This document shows positions 38,168 through 51,500 of a stretch of 64,000 bases of DNA, piece by piece. The stretch is from Paragonimus westermani (Eukaryota > Platyhelminthes > Trematoda > Plagiorchiida > Troglotrematidae). Within the stretch, counting starts at the first letter, position 1. The number at the start of each line of letters is the position of its first letter. The stretch lies in the NCBI GenBank assembly GCA_008508345.1, contig QNGE01000421.1, positions 124,001 to 188,000 on the forward strand, written 5' to 3'. The position numbers and the translations under genes were made by a program. The notes under the pieces were generated by a model. The model worked only from the letters and a program-made list of their open reading frames with translations, did not search any database and was not told the DNA's origin.

Positions 38168-38335
38168 GTGATCCGGTAGTCTGTCCAGTGGTCGATACGA
38201 TTACCTTCAGAAATCGTGGCTGGAGTTCTCGTGTCGGCCTTGACAATGAGATGTGCTATTGACGGGCTCTAATAAGATCGAAACTTTGGTCCGTTGCTTG
38301 TTCTCGAAATGAGAATGTGACACCAGCGACCAGTA
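38168..38335 (+). repeat. SINE-type tRNA-like repeat, family A copy 7
   Basis: A good plus-strand copy. The head reads GTCTGTCCAGTGGTCGATACG (box A region) and GGCTGGAGTTCTCG (box B, mutated), followed by CGGCCTTGACAATGAGATGTGCTATTGACGGGCTCTAATAAGA and TGCTTGTTCTCGAAATGAGA, in the same order as copies 1 and 4. This copy best preserves the 5' end, suggesting the family begins near GTAGTCTGTCCAGTGG. Confidence 0.7.
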
Positions 38336-41300
38336 GTGGCTATTGCACAATAATAGTCTTTCAGCCAGTATAATATAGCTGTATTATGTAGCTGACTCTA
38401 CAAGTGACTTAGGAGAGATGTAGAAGCTAGATATCAGCGGGCTTGTCTCTGCTGTCCTGCCTGAGGTGAGTTGGGTGAAGATGCAAAACCCTTTTGGAAT
38501 CCCTACTGATTATCAGACGATGATCTACCATGTACGATGTTAAGCCTCAACTGGTCGTTCATTGTTTTCCAGAACTTCCAGGCTAGCAAATACTAAGGCA
38601 ATCGGCTTGCACGTGTTAGGCCTACTGCTGTCACATCGTGGAAAGTGAGGAAGATACGGCACATACATCCGATAGCTTGTGTTGTTCTACAGCACAGTTA
38701 ACTAACTCACTTGATTGTCGTACCAACAATCAAAGATCTTGTTTTTAGTGGGACTGAGGAACCAAAGTTCATATGCCATGAAGCAACCTTCCAGGCTTTT
38801 GAAACACAACACATGGCGCGATAGGTACAGTCATGAATTTAGAGAATACCTAATACGGACAGAGTCTGGTATATTCCTTTGAATATCAACAAACATACAG
38901 GCTGACTGAATTCTGAAACATCAACAATCAGTATATGAGGGGTGATTTCATTATCCTATCCATGCGGTTGTAAGAACGGAGGATACCGTTTGGTGCATTT
39001 CGTGAAGATTACGAACAAAACTGTTTACCAACTTTGGGTTCTGCTGGCACATATCTTTCCATGCTACTAGTGTTACCCGATTACAAATGAATTAGCAGTG
39101 GACGTGTGAAAACCTGAACGTCTGATACATTTAGACGAATCTCCCGGTACTAAGATGTACGTTATGAATGTCTTAATCACGTTTTACTGTCAGCGTCCTT
39201 CCGCTTGTCTTAGATTGACGTGCTTATTTGCAATCCCAGTTAATGCATTCTCAATAAGCTGACAGCGATTGGATAATAACAGACCAATTGCAGCTTCCGG
39301 TCAAATTAAGTAACCTAATGCTTACAACAGGCTTTCTTGGCCAGATATGTAGGAGTTGTTCATGAACCTACATAAACGGAGCAATATGTACATATCAATA
39401 AACACGTCAGGTGAAGTTAAGCGAAATCACTCACAGTATGTGGCTCACTTGTTCAGCTGTATTTCAGTTTAGAAGACATCTGAGTAGTCTACCAATGTTG
39501 GAATCCAGCAGACATTCTTTTGTGGATTAGCGTATGACCGTATCATGGAATTCACTAGCCGGATAATTCGGATGATTATAAAACTTGTTGAAATCAGGCT
39601 TGGAATGAATAAAATGGTCTACTGAGGGCAACTCTAAACATTGTTCTTCACCGAATCAAAATGTGAAAAACGGTGAGGTAAGTAAGTTAGATAGGATGAG
39701 TTGTTACTGAAGTGTAGAGCATACCATACGGCTTCGAATGAGTTGGGAATAATTGGGATACATGAATGAGTCGCTTCTGGATGACTCATTGTGAAAAAAC
39801 ATCGCCTTTCCTACAGTGACAGTTCTGACAAAATGGCCACTCTTTGTAAACCTATAATCTTGTTTTCAATCTCTTCTTCAGTACAAGTCTTCCTAAATCC
39901 CGCAGTTGCTGGATTACAAGCGTTAAGGGTCTCTTCCGTATTTTTACCAGAGGACGATGCATTTCTCTAAATGGACTTGAGGGATTTAAGAGAGAAGGCG
40001 TCCTCTTGTAAATGCGTTCAGAATGACGATTGCAGCAGCGAGAAGCTTGAGTTCACTAGAATACATCCACCATTCCAAGTAAGATGAAAGCAGAACCACA
40101 TATTTCGTTAATGGATTTCTGCAAATCATTGAAACGTTGTCGTTCAGGGTCATATGAGTGTAGGGGTGTTGGCCATCCCAGAGACGTTGAGAAGAACGCA
40201 TGTGATGCGCCTTAAACAAGTCGAGTATGATGCATACCAAATCAGGCAGCTCCAGCAAGCTGAAGGTGGACCGTTGAACAGCTACCCACAAAACGATTAA
40301 CCATAATTTGCACTAAAAGGGTTATAAACAATGTCGGTTTGCTAAGGTAGCTGTTAAATGGGCACGACTTGGCAACAAGTCACTGTCCTCCGCTGAGTGT
40401 TCAATGAGTCTGACACAAGAAATGTCGTCTTAAAACATACCATTTTATGACATTTCACCAGTAGGTTAATCACGAACAGGAGATTCCCAGTCGAACTTCA
40501 TATGTGGTGGGCAGTTTGGATTTCAGAGAGACTCTAGTTAAATGAGGTGATGTACAATTGTCTGCCAGCTGCCAGCAATCACTAAAGCACCGTGGTGAAT
40601 GGCCTGTCGCATAATACCTCGTAACCGTTTCCTAATTTCCACTTGCAACTTCGTTGCTTTGCAAGGTATATGCGCCCTAATGTAAAACTTTCTTTCCTAG
40701 TTAGGAATTTGAAAAACGAAATCACAAGACGAGATTATAAGCTGAGCAACGGATTAGTATACGGACTCATTCGATTTGTGAGCTTGGTTCATTTAATTAT
40801 TTATGACTTTCGCCAACGTTGGTTGTAGCATCCGACGAGAACACTAGAAATGGCATTACGGTCTTGCAAAACCGGTCTTCTGAGAAATATATTTGAGTAA
40901 ATAAATCATGAATGAAATGATGCATCATCGAAGATATTCATACTGTTTGTTCAAGAATGTTGCATGATAAAGTTTATTCTTGTTGAATGAATTGAGTATA
41001 TTCTTGTCTTGTTAAGATATGTCTTCAGCATGGACCATTTCAATCATGTCCCGTAGAGCGAAATGTGAACTGAGATCTCAGATAAATCGCCCACCGGTCA
41101 TCTCTCGGATGACAGTTCTGGTCCCTTCCTTCTTCGAGTTTTCGTGTGAAGAGGTCACGGGGTTTATAGCTACAATTTTGTCTACTGGCTTCCTAGGTTT
41201 AGTCTAAGCCAGGCAGCTCGCACGATCATTCTGTTGACATCCCCGGATGTTCCACGTTGTTTTTGACATTGTCCCATCACTTTTACAAGACTGCCATTCT

Positions 41301-42079
41301 GTCACATTCAATACACAGATCACTGGTTAGTTGCCATCATAACATGCCCTCTGTTCTAGTAAACTGCAATTAGTCCATATGAACGCGGTGCCTCAAGTTG
41401 ACTTCATGTAACCAAAGTTACACATAACTTATACATGACAGATAAACAAATGTATTTGGGAAAGATGCGTTATGTAAATGGGGGTACTTTCACAAATATG
41501 AACTTCACCTCACAAATGGCGATGTGGCACAGAGAACAAAAAAATTCATTCAGCATCAAAATATGTTTCAGTACCACAGAATCAACATAAATATTGCAGT
41601 ATCAACCGCAAGATATCCAGAGAAAGAGTCACAATAAACAAACCGTCCTAAAGAATTCCTTCAAATCAAGAAAATGTTTTGCTTCCTTTGACTGTTGTGA
41701 TTCTTATTGCTTATAAGCTTAAATCGATCAGTCGTTTTCGATCTGTGAGCACATGAATGCGCAACAGCTATGAAAACTGTTACACAAACCTTCATACAAC
41801 TCCATTGACCGGGACCATGTGATCTGGTAGATATGAGTTCGGATTCCAATGTGTTACTTATTCATGGGTCTCAATTTTCACTCTCTGGAGGGCGTGCAGT
41901 TAATGAAACACAACTAGGTCAAAATTGCTGTCCACCACTTCGTCGGTGGTCGTTAGGACCAACTGTTTGCAGCAAAACGTTTACATTATGAATGCCCAAA
42001 ATGTCGCCAAACCATTTTCCGGATTTTCTTTTATTCAGAAGAGAACATCTCCAATAGAAGTCATTTGTAGTCGTACCTA
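38336..42079. other. Non-coding stretch, no supported gene
   Basis: Open frames reach about 100 codons (minus strand, 39986-40291) without any recognised motif. A small hairpin-like repeat (CCACCACTTCGTCGGTGGT) lies near 41931-41950. No gene is called. Confidence 0.45.
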
Positions 42080-42265
42080 ACATGTGGTAAATAGTGTAGT
42101 GATCGAGATGGTTGCCTTCTGAAAAGGTGGACCAGGGTTGATATTTTCGTCAAGGATACTGGAATGTATTAGTGATGAATTGCAACAAATACAAAACTCG
42201 AGTTGGGGATATTTTTTCAAAAGGGGTGTTTCCAGGAGGGTGTTTCTATGACTACAAAGCTGTAA
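42080..42265 (+). repeat. SINE-type tRNA-like repeat, family A copy 8
   Basis: Head AGTGTAGTGATCGAGATGGTTGCCTTCTG corresponds to the head of copy 7 and the complement of copy 1 (GGTCAACACGGTTGCCTCGTG). It is followed by a mutated box B (CCAGGGTTGATAT), CAAGGATACTGGAATGTATTAGTGATGA, AAAACTCGAGT, TTTTTCAAAAGGGG and AAGCTGTAAG, in family order. Identity is moderate. Confidence 0.6.
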
Positions 42266-45200
42266 GTAGTGTTCGATTTACATCGACCAAATCTTCCACT
42301 ACTCATCAGGTGAACGGAATTTATGTCAGCTGTAATGCGTACACAAGTAAGAAGAGGTCGACCATATGGACGTAGGCATTGTAGTGAATATTCTAGGTGT
42401 GGGCGTGGACACGATCGTTTAAAAAAAAGAACCAGCTGGCAAGGAGTAAGCCGTATTAATGCTTTTACACACTTTTCCAACAGCATTCACTACTGCTGAA
42501 AACCAGTGTTGCACTTACGGTAATTAAATAGGACTGAGAATAGACCGTCGGGTTAGCGGAGACAGGTTTCAAAATACAGTTTTATGCGGAAAGAAGTGTA
42601 TATCTACCACTTACAGCCTTGCCACTGGAAACTACCCATATCGCAACAGTCTATCGGTGCGTGTTTAAAAGATATGTAGGTCTGCCACTTATAATCGAGA
42701 TATCGCAAATGCATAGCCTTTACTGGTCGAGTCGTGTTGTACGTATGGCGACTGAGCGTCTTCCATATCGAGCGCTGTTCATTATGACCAATGACTGTTG
42801 CGAGAATCCGCAAGAATGCTGGGGGAAGACATGGCCACAAGCTATGAAAGTCTCTATCGTCCAATAAATCAAGGTTGATGGATTTCGTCCGCTCTGTAAA
42901 GAAATTTGCTACCATCCACATCAATAGTCTTTAATACTCTATGACATAGCACTATGTCGAGGTACCGGTAAGCCTGTATACCAAAAGCTAACTGCTGGAT
43001 TCCTCTCTCCTAAAGCCCCTTTGTAATTTCCGCTTTGATAGCTTGCTTTGTTTTTCATTTTGCATTTGTATACATCTACTACTCTTTTGGTCAGTGAGTC
43101 ACGATTCAGACCGACGGCAAGCAGAGTCGTATTCTAGTTGAAGCTGAAAGTGATGATGATGACACATCAAAGACTGCGAAATCGTGTGCATATGACTTTA
43201 AACTATGTTTCATTTCAGATGTCACAGACTTCTCATTCACAATCTTTGTACACCCAAGTTAGTCGTTTTAGAATGAATTAAGGTACGATTGTTGTTTAGT
43301 ATACTTGTCTAATCGCTAGAAAGGACGTAAACAGCCACTGAACTTTAAACTCTTACGCAAAGGGTCGTCGGTTTCATCCCACGTTCGAACTAGCTGTAAC
43401 TGTGGAAGAAACCGATCATGCAACATTGATATAAAAGTGATATTAATGAAACATCATATATTATTCTCGATATAGTCGTTATGCTGATGTATGTGGTTAC
43501 TTTAACTTCCCGGCAACGGTTTGTGTCCTGGTTTTCGACAATCAGAGACTACACAGATGGTCTCCTGAATAGGTTAGTAAGATGTCTTGCAATCGAAAAT
43601 AGCAAGGTCACATTGGCCAAGCAAGACAGCTTTCTGACAAGTTATCCAACTCACCTAATAGAATTGCAACTTTCGACGAGTAATAAAACAGTCATCTCTA
43701 AAAGTAATCCGGTGATTTGTCGATGTCAAAGTTTATTTCGAAGAGTTGTAAGTTATCTATTTCGGGCTTGTTGATCGAAACAAGTAAACAGTTCACAAAC
43801 CGTTGTCATTCAGTCATTCACAACAAACTGCGAGTCTTGGGAAAAATCTAATATAAGTAGTCTTTTTTATTCAGGTTAACTCCCGACGTGGTTAACCTTC
43901 GCCCATTACGATCTATCAGACACGATTGTGGACTGCGTTTCCCTAAACCACTGTGTAAGTGGAATCTTACTGTCACAGAAGTACTTTCTTCCACTGATGG
44001 AGAATCATACCAACGGTCGTCATAAGCTAAAAACTAAACAGGCAGGGTTGCACGTTTTCTCGGATAAATTCCAGAAAGAAAGACAACACGGAAGTCACGA
44101 TGGAGTCCATCCCAGGGTGTAGTTCGTTGTCAAGTTAGTGATTCAACGAGAGTCTTTTTGTTTATGGGATGATTATGGCCAGCACTATTCCATGACCGAA
44201 CTCTAGGAATGTCCAAATCACAGTATCCGACGTTTCAATGAAAACCACAAATGAACGGTGCGTACAAATTCTAGTTATTTGGAAAACAAAATGCATACCA
44301 GTCTTCTTCACCAGTTAGCATAATTTTTTAAAGTTTGAAATACTAACGGAATTATCTAATTACTAACAAGACTTAAAATAATATTCATCAATCAGTGCTT
44401 ACCGGAAACAATGGTACAACGTCTTGTAGACAGACTTTTCCAGTTGATTTTGAACGACGGACGTTGTACTGCAGCGAGACAGTTAGATGGACAAAACTGA
44501 TTTGCTCGCTTGTCTTAAGTGACGTTAAAATAATTTTATTTTTCAAACATTCAAATTGGAAGAATTAGAGAAAAGTTTTCTGTCTTGAATGGTTATTGAT
44601 GTTTGAACGTCTGAGGCGCTACCAGTTTCATTCGTTCAAATTGTTGGAATCAAAACAAACAACTGGTGATTGAGCAGTGCCGGATTTAGAAAACGAGCAG
44701 AGAAAAATAGTCTTTTGTATATGTCTAACTTGGTCATGCAATCAAAATATGACCACATCAGCTTTAAAGAGTCGCTTGACAACAAATGATTTTGGTTCCT
44801 AATTTTTCCATAGTGTGGTATCAATCCAGGTAGATCATCGGTAATTCTGGTAAAGTTAACGGTGAAAACGTTTCAAAAAAATGATTTTATTTTGTTCACT
44901 TATCACAAAAGTATTCCGGATTATGAGAATTTTCTTTCTTTCTTTTAGTTAACTCCACAACAAAAGAAAACAAAGGCTTCTTTTACAATCATGTAGACAA
45001 GATTGTTTTTCTTTGTAGTATCTCTGGATGGAAATTCAGGCTGGGATGCCTAAAAATGTGAGTGGACACCATACAAAGAAAAGAAATAATCTCCCGGATG
45101 TATTGATGAACTGGAGGAGTTTTCAGTTAGTGTGACTGACTCTCATGAGGTGTGGTCCACATACGTGTGTCTTTCAATGTAAACACTCTAGTAAATGCAG

Positions 45201-46479
45201 TTGTGGAGGTACACATATTATAGACGTATAAGCTGCATCTAAGTTTAGCCAAAACGCGAGTGTTTTTTGTAAAACTGAATGTCCAAAGCTATCAGAAAGT
45301 GCGGCGGAATTATTGAGTGAAGTAGATGAATAGTCTTCTACCGAACAGACACGTTAAAATATTCGATAATTAAAAATTCTGTTTTGCTTTCACAACGCTG
45401 TCATATTTATAAGCTAACCTAGGTAAAAAAACTGATTGAGGCACATCACGAACACGATCGATTCCGGATTCATTTTAACACCCGAAGACCAATACTTGTA
45501 CTTGTGAGATTAGGTCTATGTTTGTTGTTTGGTTTATTGATGCACACGTTATACACACACACAACACAGGTTGAACGTTCTACTACCAGACAACAAACGT
45601 GTCATTGTGGATTTGTACATCGTTCCAGAATGGACTTGAAAGCATTGAACAGTTGAGCGAGACTTTCTACATTTTGATTGCAAACAAGTGTGATATACGC
45701 TTGTTTACGTTTGAACCAACTAATCCGGGATTTGATAGTCCGTATAATTGTTGGAAAATGGCTTCAAATTAAGCTATTTTTGGGCAGTGTGTTTTGAAAA
45801 ATATAACTTTTCGTGAAATATCAAAGTACGACAATTTCTATTGAGAGAGAAGAAAGTGAAGGTGCACAACTTGTGCATTCTCTCGTAAATTCGAGTCAAA
45901 CATATTAATTGTACTGATGAAAGCGTAACGGAATTCTTTGTTTCGATCATTTTTGTGGAAAGAAATTCTCAGTGTACACTTTTGATTTGTAAGTTTGATT
46001 ATTATAGCAGACATCTAGGATTCGTGAGCCTCATATACGTGAAGCGGTTTAAATATCAGAAACAAAATATCTATTAGTCTCAGGGCAGTGTAGGTAAATG
46101 CTATATTGCACATATTATTCATCACACAAAAGTTCGTGTTACAATTAATTATTTTACAGTCCACATTAATTGTCGCTGTACAGATGCACGTTAATTGCCT
46201 AAATTGATTCGAGCTGACACTGAATATCAAGTGCTTATGTCTGCCTCTTGTTTCTGTCCAGCTTTAATCGCATTGCTTTTATTGAGCAATTCGGTGACTT
46301 TACTATGAGCAAATTGCTTGTGTTCTTGTCTTTTCATTGGGTTACTTCCCTGAAATCTTCCGAGTCTGTATATTAAACCTTGTTTAAACATATTGGTGAA
46401 GTTACATTGGTTACACATTCCCCAGTTGTCTTGTAATTATCTTAAATCTCGGCATTTTTCTTATTCTCCGTCGACATAA
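42266..46479. other. Non-coding stretch, no supported gene
   Basis: No recognisable coding region. I looked upstream of 46480 for the 5' LTR and primer-binding site of the decayed element that follows and saw none I could support. Confidence 0.5.
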
Positions 46480-47190
46480 TCACGCCCTCCGATATCAAAG
46501 AGAATTCAACTGTCTCAAAGAAAGATATTCAGATTAAACTCCCTGAATTTAGCAGTGGAGATCCTAAGTTGTGTTCAGCACAGAATGATGGAACCCTTCG
46601 CAATGCCATCTGCATGATCATGTTCGCTCAAATTTGCTCGAGGCGGCAGCTGCGGAATTTGCGGATAATATTCATGAGCGCCCGGTCAAGAACCAATTCA
46701 ATGCTATTACATCGGTCGTTAGTAATAGCTACTGACGAGGACGATCTTTGCAGTCTCCTTCCCCGTATTTATTTGTAAGATTTTATTCCCCCTGTAGTTA
46801 TTTCATCAAATGCCAGTTGCCAAACAAGTAAACTGTTAACGAATCGGTGTTGCACAAGTTGTGGCTTCAGAATCTCTCACGTGAGCTTTGTCACACGTCA
46901 GCTGTCTTAGGAGAGTTGGCTGATCAAGTACATCAAGGTTATCTCCCTCAGAAAGTTACCCAGTTGAAAGCCTATTGTAGACAAATCACCTGTTAAAATG
47001 ATGGTCCAAATCTAAAAAGTATTCAACTACGTTCTTACGGCTACCCATTTTAAGTAGGCTGAGTTAACCAAAGGGCCAACAGCGCGGTCGAGGTCTCACA
47101 CATGAAGTCGGTCGCGTGCACGACAGATCGATAACAATGCTTGTTATTTACACTGCCGCTTTGAGACGCATTCCCGCCGTTGCACACAGC
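46480..47190 (+). pseudogene. Degenerate CsRn1-like gag
   Basis: Translated pieces include IQIKLPEFSSGDPKLW near 46530, LLEAAAAEFADNIHERP near 46640, an SLVIATDEDDLCSLL segment near 46720, and LSRELCHTSAVLGELADQV near 46880-46920, which match the order of capsid motifs in this group. The zinc finger is at about 47145-47190: CYLHCRFETHSRRC. At least three frame changes and several stops lie between these pieces. The identification rests on motif order, not on an intact frame. Confidence 0.7.
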
Positions 47191-47219
47191 TTCTGCCAGA
47201 ACGGTCATTGGCGACGGCT

Positions 47220-47400
47220 GCCACTGGTGCTTGCCTACCCGCCTGTTTCGTGTATTCGATCTTCCAACATCCTCCAATTTCCTTATTGCTACGGGTGCCA
47301 GGTTGAGTGTAATTGAATCCACTGATGAAACGCATAGCCTCAAACCTGTCATATACTTTTAAGGCAGCTGGCCGTACCACTGTACAGACCAATGGGTAAA
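47220..47400 (+). pseudogene. Degenerate aspartic protease, catalytic Asp lost
   Basis: RLFRVFDLPTSSNFLIATGARLSVI corresponds in position and pattern to the LFxVxDxxSGxxFLVDTGAxxSVIP segment of the group, with the active-site Asp replaced by Ala (ATGA for DTGA). It follows the gag zinc finger by about 30 bases, as in intact elements. The downstream ILGADF motif is not found. Confidence 0.65.
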
Positions 47401-47499
47401 AACTACCAACCCTTGACTTTGGTATGGGAAGATAATTCCCTCTCCCGGGAGAAAATCATTACCCTCAAATACTATCCACCGTCGCAATCTCAAACTTAC

Positions 47500-47904
47500 A
47501 TTCGTGTGTATTTAGACGTTGTTGATTTCCACTATCGTCTTACATCGTGTTGTCCACAGTTGAAATCTCGTAGATTTTTTATTGGGAAACTTGAAGATGC
47601 TGTTACCTTCTATCGTTGAAACCACAGTCGGAGAAGTGTTAACGCAAGTACACTCGTTCAGATAAATTTTCATCTCACATTCTGCAGACTGGTGCATCGC
47701 AGTCAGCTGTGCGCACGGTACTGCAACAGTTAGTGAACGGTCAAGCCCAGTCTCCATCGATTTTAACAAGTGTAAATGACCCATATTGCACTCGGTAGTG
47801 AGTTGCTGGATTTGTTCTCGCCGTTGAAAGTGTTCGTAACGGATCGGAAGACAAACTTATAACTGTCAACGGATCACAAATCCCTTACTTATTCTTTCAG
47901 TGTC
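47500..47904 (+). pseudogene. Degenerate RT connection and RNase H
   Basis: YLDVVDFHYRL at about 47510-47545 matches the F-LGMVNFYRRFLP connection motif. RNase H follows with ASQSAVRTVLQQLVNGQAQ (about 47690-47745), the segment after the first catalytic Asp (here Gly: TGASQS for TDASQS), and STDHKSLTYSFS (about 47866-47900), the TDHKPLT motif. Stops and frame changes lie between. The join to integrase at about 47900-47910 is abrupt and marks a second internal deletion. Confidence 0.7.
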
Positions 47905-48560
47905 CAGCTTCATCGCTATTCTCCAACGGAACTTCGACAATGGAACAGAATTTCAACCAGCGCTGTTCAGAGATTTCAACAGATTACTCGGAATCCACCA
48001 AATCCAACTCACTGCATACCATCTGGCGACAAATGGCCTGCTCAAACGTCCTCTTCGTCAAGTGAAGGCCAACTCAAAGACCAAACAGGACCTCCGGCGT
48101 TTAGCCAGTAATTCACTTCTGGTCATGCTGGGAATTGACTTGACTATAACAGGAGACATTGATGACATGACGGTAATACAATTCCAAAGTGATCTGTTTT
48201 ACAAGTCGAACGCCTGCCAAACTAATTTAGACGCTACCGTTTTTGTGTAACAATTGAAGTCACCACGGCGAAAATCCTGTTTTAACCTACCAGGCTGAAC
48301 CACAGACCGGAACAAAAGCAGTCCAGTCTTGGCTTCTATGATTTTTTCCACCCATGTCAATGTTGTTAAGGCTTCCCTCCAGAAGTCATATTCCGGACAA
48401 TTTCATGTGGCTGAACGTTTTCCAAATTTCGCAATAGGTCTCATGACACAGTTAGCGTCGACAGATTTATGGACGCCCATACTGAGTCCCACCTAGATCC
48501 TTGCACCGCTTCTGCAATCGATCTAAACTATGATGATGTTAAGCTCATCTGTCAAGAACG
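47905..48560 (+). pseudogene. Degenerate integrase, catalytic core and C-terminus
   Basis: A 116-codon open frame (47900-48250) carries DNGTEFQPALFRDFNRLLGIHQIQLTAYH, which contains the second catalytic Asp, then ATNGLLKRPLRQVKA where the catalytic Glu should be; Glu appears replaced (NGLLKR for NGMVER). The first Asp region is missing. After a gap, HVNVVKASLQ and then DTVSVDRFMDAH (about 48440-48480) represent the C-terminal strand that ends Pol in this group. The piece is clearly related to the fragment at 56640-57590. Confidence 0.8.
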
Positions 48561-51500
48561 GTCTTCGTCTTCATAGTCCACAACGAACACTCCCTACTGA
48601 TCTCAACACAGTAGTTCAGGTAGAACTATCTGCTCTGAAGAGTACACCGGTTATCCATTTTTCTGTTCCATCAAACGTTTCCATTCTGTAGGGCATTGCA
48701 GATAATGTCAAATTTTGACCAATTTTTGTGTGCAGTCTGTATTAGTAGTCTCTTTAAAAATACGCACTACTTGTATACTTAATTGGAACTAACAATAACC
48801 ACCTCGTGAACACGTCCCGTCTCCATGGTGTTTCTGTTCAGCCTGAATAATAATTTTTTCAAGCTATTTCGTGACTATTTTTGTTCGCATCTTTGCATAT
48901 GGTTGGTTCACGCTATCTTCTACCGCGATTCACTAGGGAGCACTTTTCATATGATCAGGCCCACAAAGGACAGTAATATGTCCATTATTTAGCTGAACGG
49001 GAAATTTCACCACTAGGTGGTATATTGGACCGTACCAAGCAAGCGTGATTTTCTGAAGTCTTTCAGAAGTCCAGTATGGAGATTTGGAGTCACTGTGCGT
49101 ACAAACAACTTTGATACAAAGTTCGTTTCCTAAGGTATCAGTTGGCTTTAAATAAAAACCCAAAAAGTTTACCGGTTTGGTTCTTACTAATCATTATGGA
49201 AAGTGCTTACATGCGTGCACAGGCTTAATCAGACCTAACTGAATGATGGTTGTGGTCTCAACGTGCTAATTAGCTCATCAGGCTAGTGCCACATCATACG
49301 TGAACATGATCAGAGTGCAATTTGAACAGCTGTGATTCTTTTGAGTGACAAGACAGGCGTACCGATCTGATAGCTTACTATATAATAAATAAGCCGTTGC
49401 GATCGGTAAACAGTCCCACCTACAAAGAATGATGGGTTTATTGCTGTTGTCCGGAAACTCGGCGAATGCTAACAAGAGATACCGTTATACATACATGTAA
49501 GTGTACACGTAGTGCAATTACAACTGTACGATGATGTTTTGTATTTTTTACTAACCCGAAATCGTCGGTAGTTTGGTTTAGCAAAGCTGCAAAATTACGT
49601 GTTTTCTTCCGACAAGAAAGAAGTTGAGCTGAACTATCCATTCTGTGAAGTAAGCTAGCATCTAGGTTAGTTAATCCTTTGTTCTCTTCTGACACGATAA
49701 TGTCCGTTTGCCTGAATGCAGTCGGCTGTTGTATTATTGACAGTCAGTGAGCTGAGGCTTATTATGGTCAGGCGTTCTTTTCAGGAGCTGGTGTCAAGTA
49801 CAATTCGACATTGTGAATCACCTTCCTTGCCAATATGCTGCGCTCAGAAATGCTTGCTCCAATCAAATCCCTCCGTTTCACCCATCACAAAATTTTTTAA
49901 AAACTTTTTCTCCCGTACTTGTTCTACCAATATAATTTTCCGTTCTACAAAGCTTAGATCTATCTGTTACCATGTTCCGTCTTTGCGAAAAGAAAATTCC
50001 GGATCCTTTGTCGTTTTTTGTCGGCGGAAGATCATTGCAGTTCACGTTTTTTCACAGCATCTAAGTGTTCCACTTCAGTTACCTGTAACTCACAACGATG
50101 CTATTCACACATTTACGACACGTATTTTCAAGAGGGTATTTACCAAAAATGGAACAAGCGCACTCAATTATTGGTGTGTGCTTTCAAACTCCATCTCGAT
50201 CAGTTGGATCCCGGATAGCGGAACTTTGGACCTGACGATAAAAATTAGCAACAAAAATACATATGAATAATCTAGACTATCCGATGTACGCACTCTCTCA
50301 ACTTTGTTTAACTTAAGAACGCCAGAAACACAACTTGGTGCTCAACATAAACGACAAACTATCGGCACACCGGTTAGGTCACAAGACGATACTCAGACGA
50401 AACTCGAGACATGATGAGACGCGTTGGATAATTCAGACATTTTCTACACCGGATTAGGTAGTCAAAAATGATTTCTGAACTTGTCCAGGCAGCTTTCGTA
50501 TAGCTTATTTTTTATCACTGTCCTACAACTGTGAGGTCACCAGAGAGATTGCCATCCACTGAATATCGAATGTAGTTGAAGGTTCCTATCAGCAACACGG
50601 GCCTAATCAAGTTTGCTAGCTTACTTCCTATATGTGGACGACTGAATCTGTGATTGCTGAAACCCAAAACATTCTGGTCTTTCTTTGGGCGCAGAGTGTA
50701 AGGAAGGTGCAAAAGTACAAACCGAAATGTTTTTCTACTAGCCAACTCGGCTTCAAAGTGTATGAAGAGGGGTAAGTTGGAAGCGCAACGTTTTTATCCC
50801 CACTGTCTCCCGAAAAAACGTACAGTTGTGTCCTACAGCGTATAATCGAAAGCATGAAATCCCAAGGTGATGGAGCCCATACAAAGTGTTCTAAGGTCAA
50901 TTAGTCCTAAATTGGCTATGGAATAAAAACACTTTTAATGATGTTGCAATCTTCAAAAGATCCATCATTTATAAGTAAAACACACTCTCTAAAGCCAGAA
51001 AGTTCACAATCAGTGACACCTCCAGTCTGAACAACCGTGTCATGTTATGTAATTCCAAGAAAGAACCCGGTCAGTTCAAGCTTGAAAATGAACGACTCCA
51101 AGTTACCGATTATGTAAGTATTTGTAATAAATTTATTAAAAAGTGGTAGGAAATCGAAGTTGACACAAAGCTTCCTCAATTACTCGTTACAAAAATCTAC
51201 CGGCCGACAAGTTTTCAAGCTTTTGCTGGCGTTTTCTGTGTTGCTAATCTTGCCACATTTACAACGGAAGGAGTTGCAACGTAAACAGTACGAACGATCT
51301 GAAGCCGTCACAGATTCCTTGATTTTTCAGATAGTTTGACAGCAAAGGCATTATTGATGGCAATATGTGGGTACCTATGGACGACCTTATGGAACCCATC
51401 AAGAACACACTTTAATCTTCGAGTCTATATTTCTACTACGAATTACCTTAGTTGTCTCAGTGTGTTGAAGTTTCATTGAAAGCAGGATTCCAGATGGTTG

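Larger units (their letters stand above)
46480..48560 (+). mobile_element. Decayed CsRn1/Boudicca-like Ty3/gypsy element, RT core deleted
   Basis: Pieces of one element follow each other in the expected order: gag (about 46480-47180), protease (about 47220-47330), the RT-RNase H connection (about 47505-47550), RNase H (about 47680-47900) and integrase (47905-48560). The zinc finger CYxH...RF...RRC, the protease FLIATGARLSVI segment and the integrase tail DTVSVDR are those of the CsRn1-type group known from flukes. The RT palm is absent: only about 180 bases separate the protease tail from the connection motif. The integrase N-terminal half is missing too. Frames shift often. No LTR is certain; AT-rich sequence after 48690 may hold a remnant. 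Confidence 0.75.

Noticed and set aside
41925..41955. Small hairpin as a terminator or regulatory RNA
   Set aside because: The stem is short, is a single occurrence and has no nearby gene.
47041..47400. Several overlapping minus-strand frames of 80-100 codons
   Set aside because: The plus strand here holds the zinc finger and protease of a decayed element, so the minus-strand frames are its shadows.
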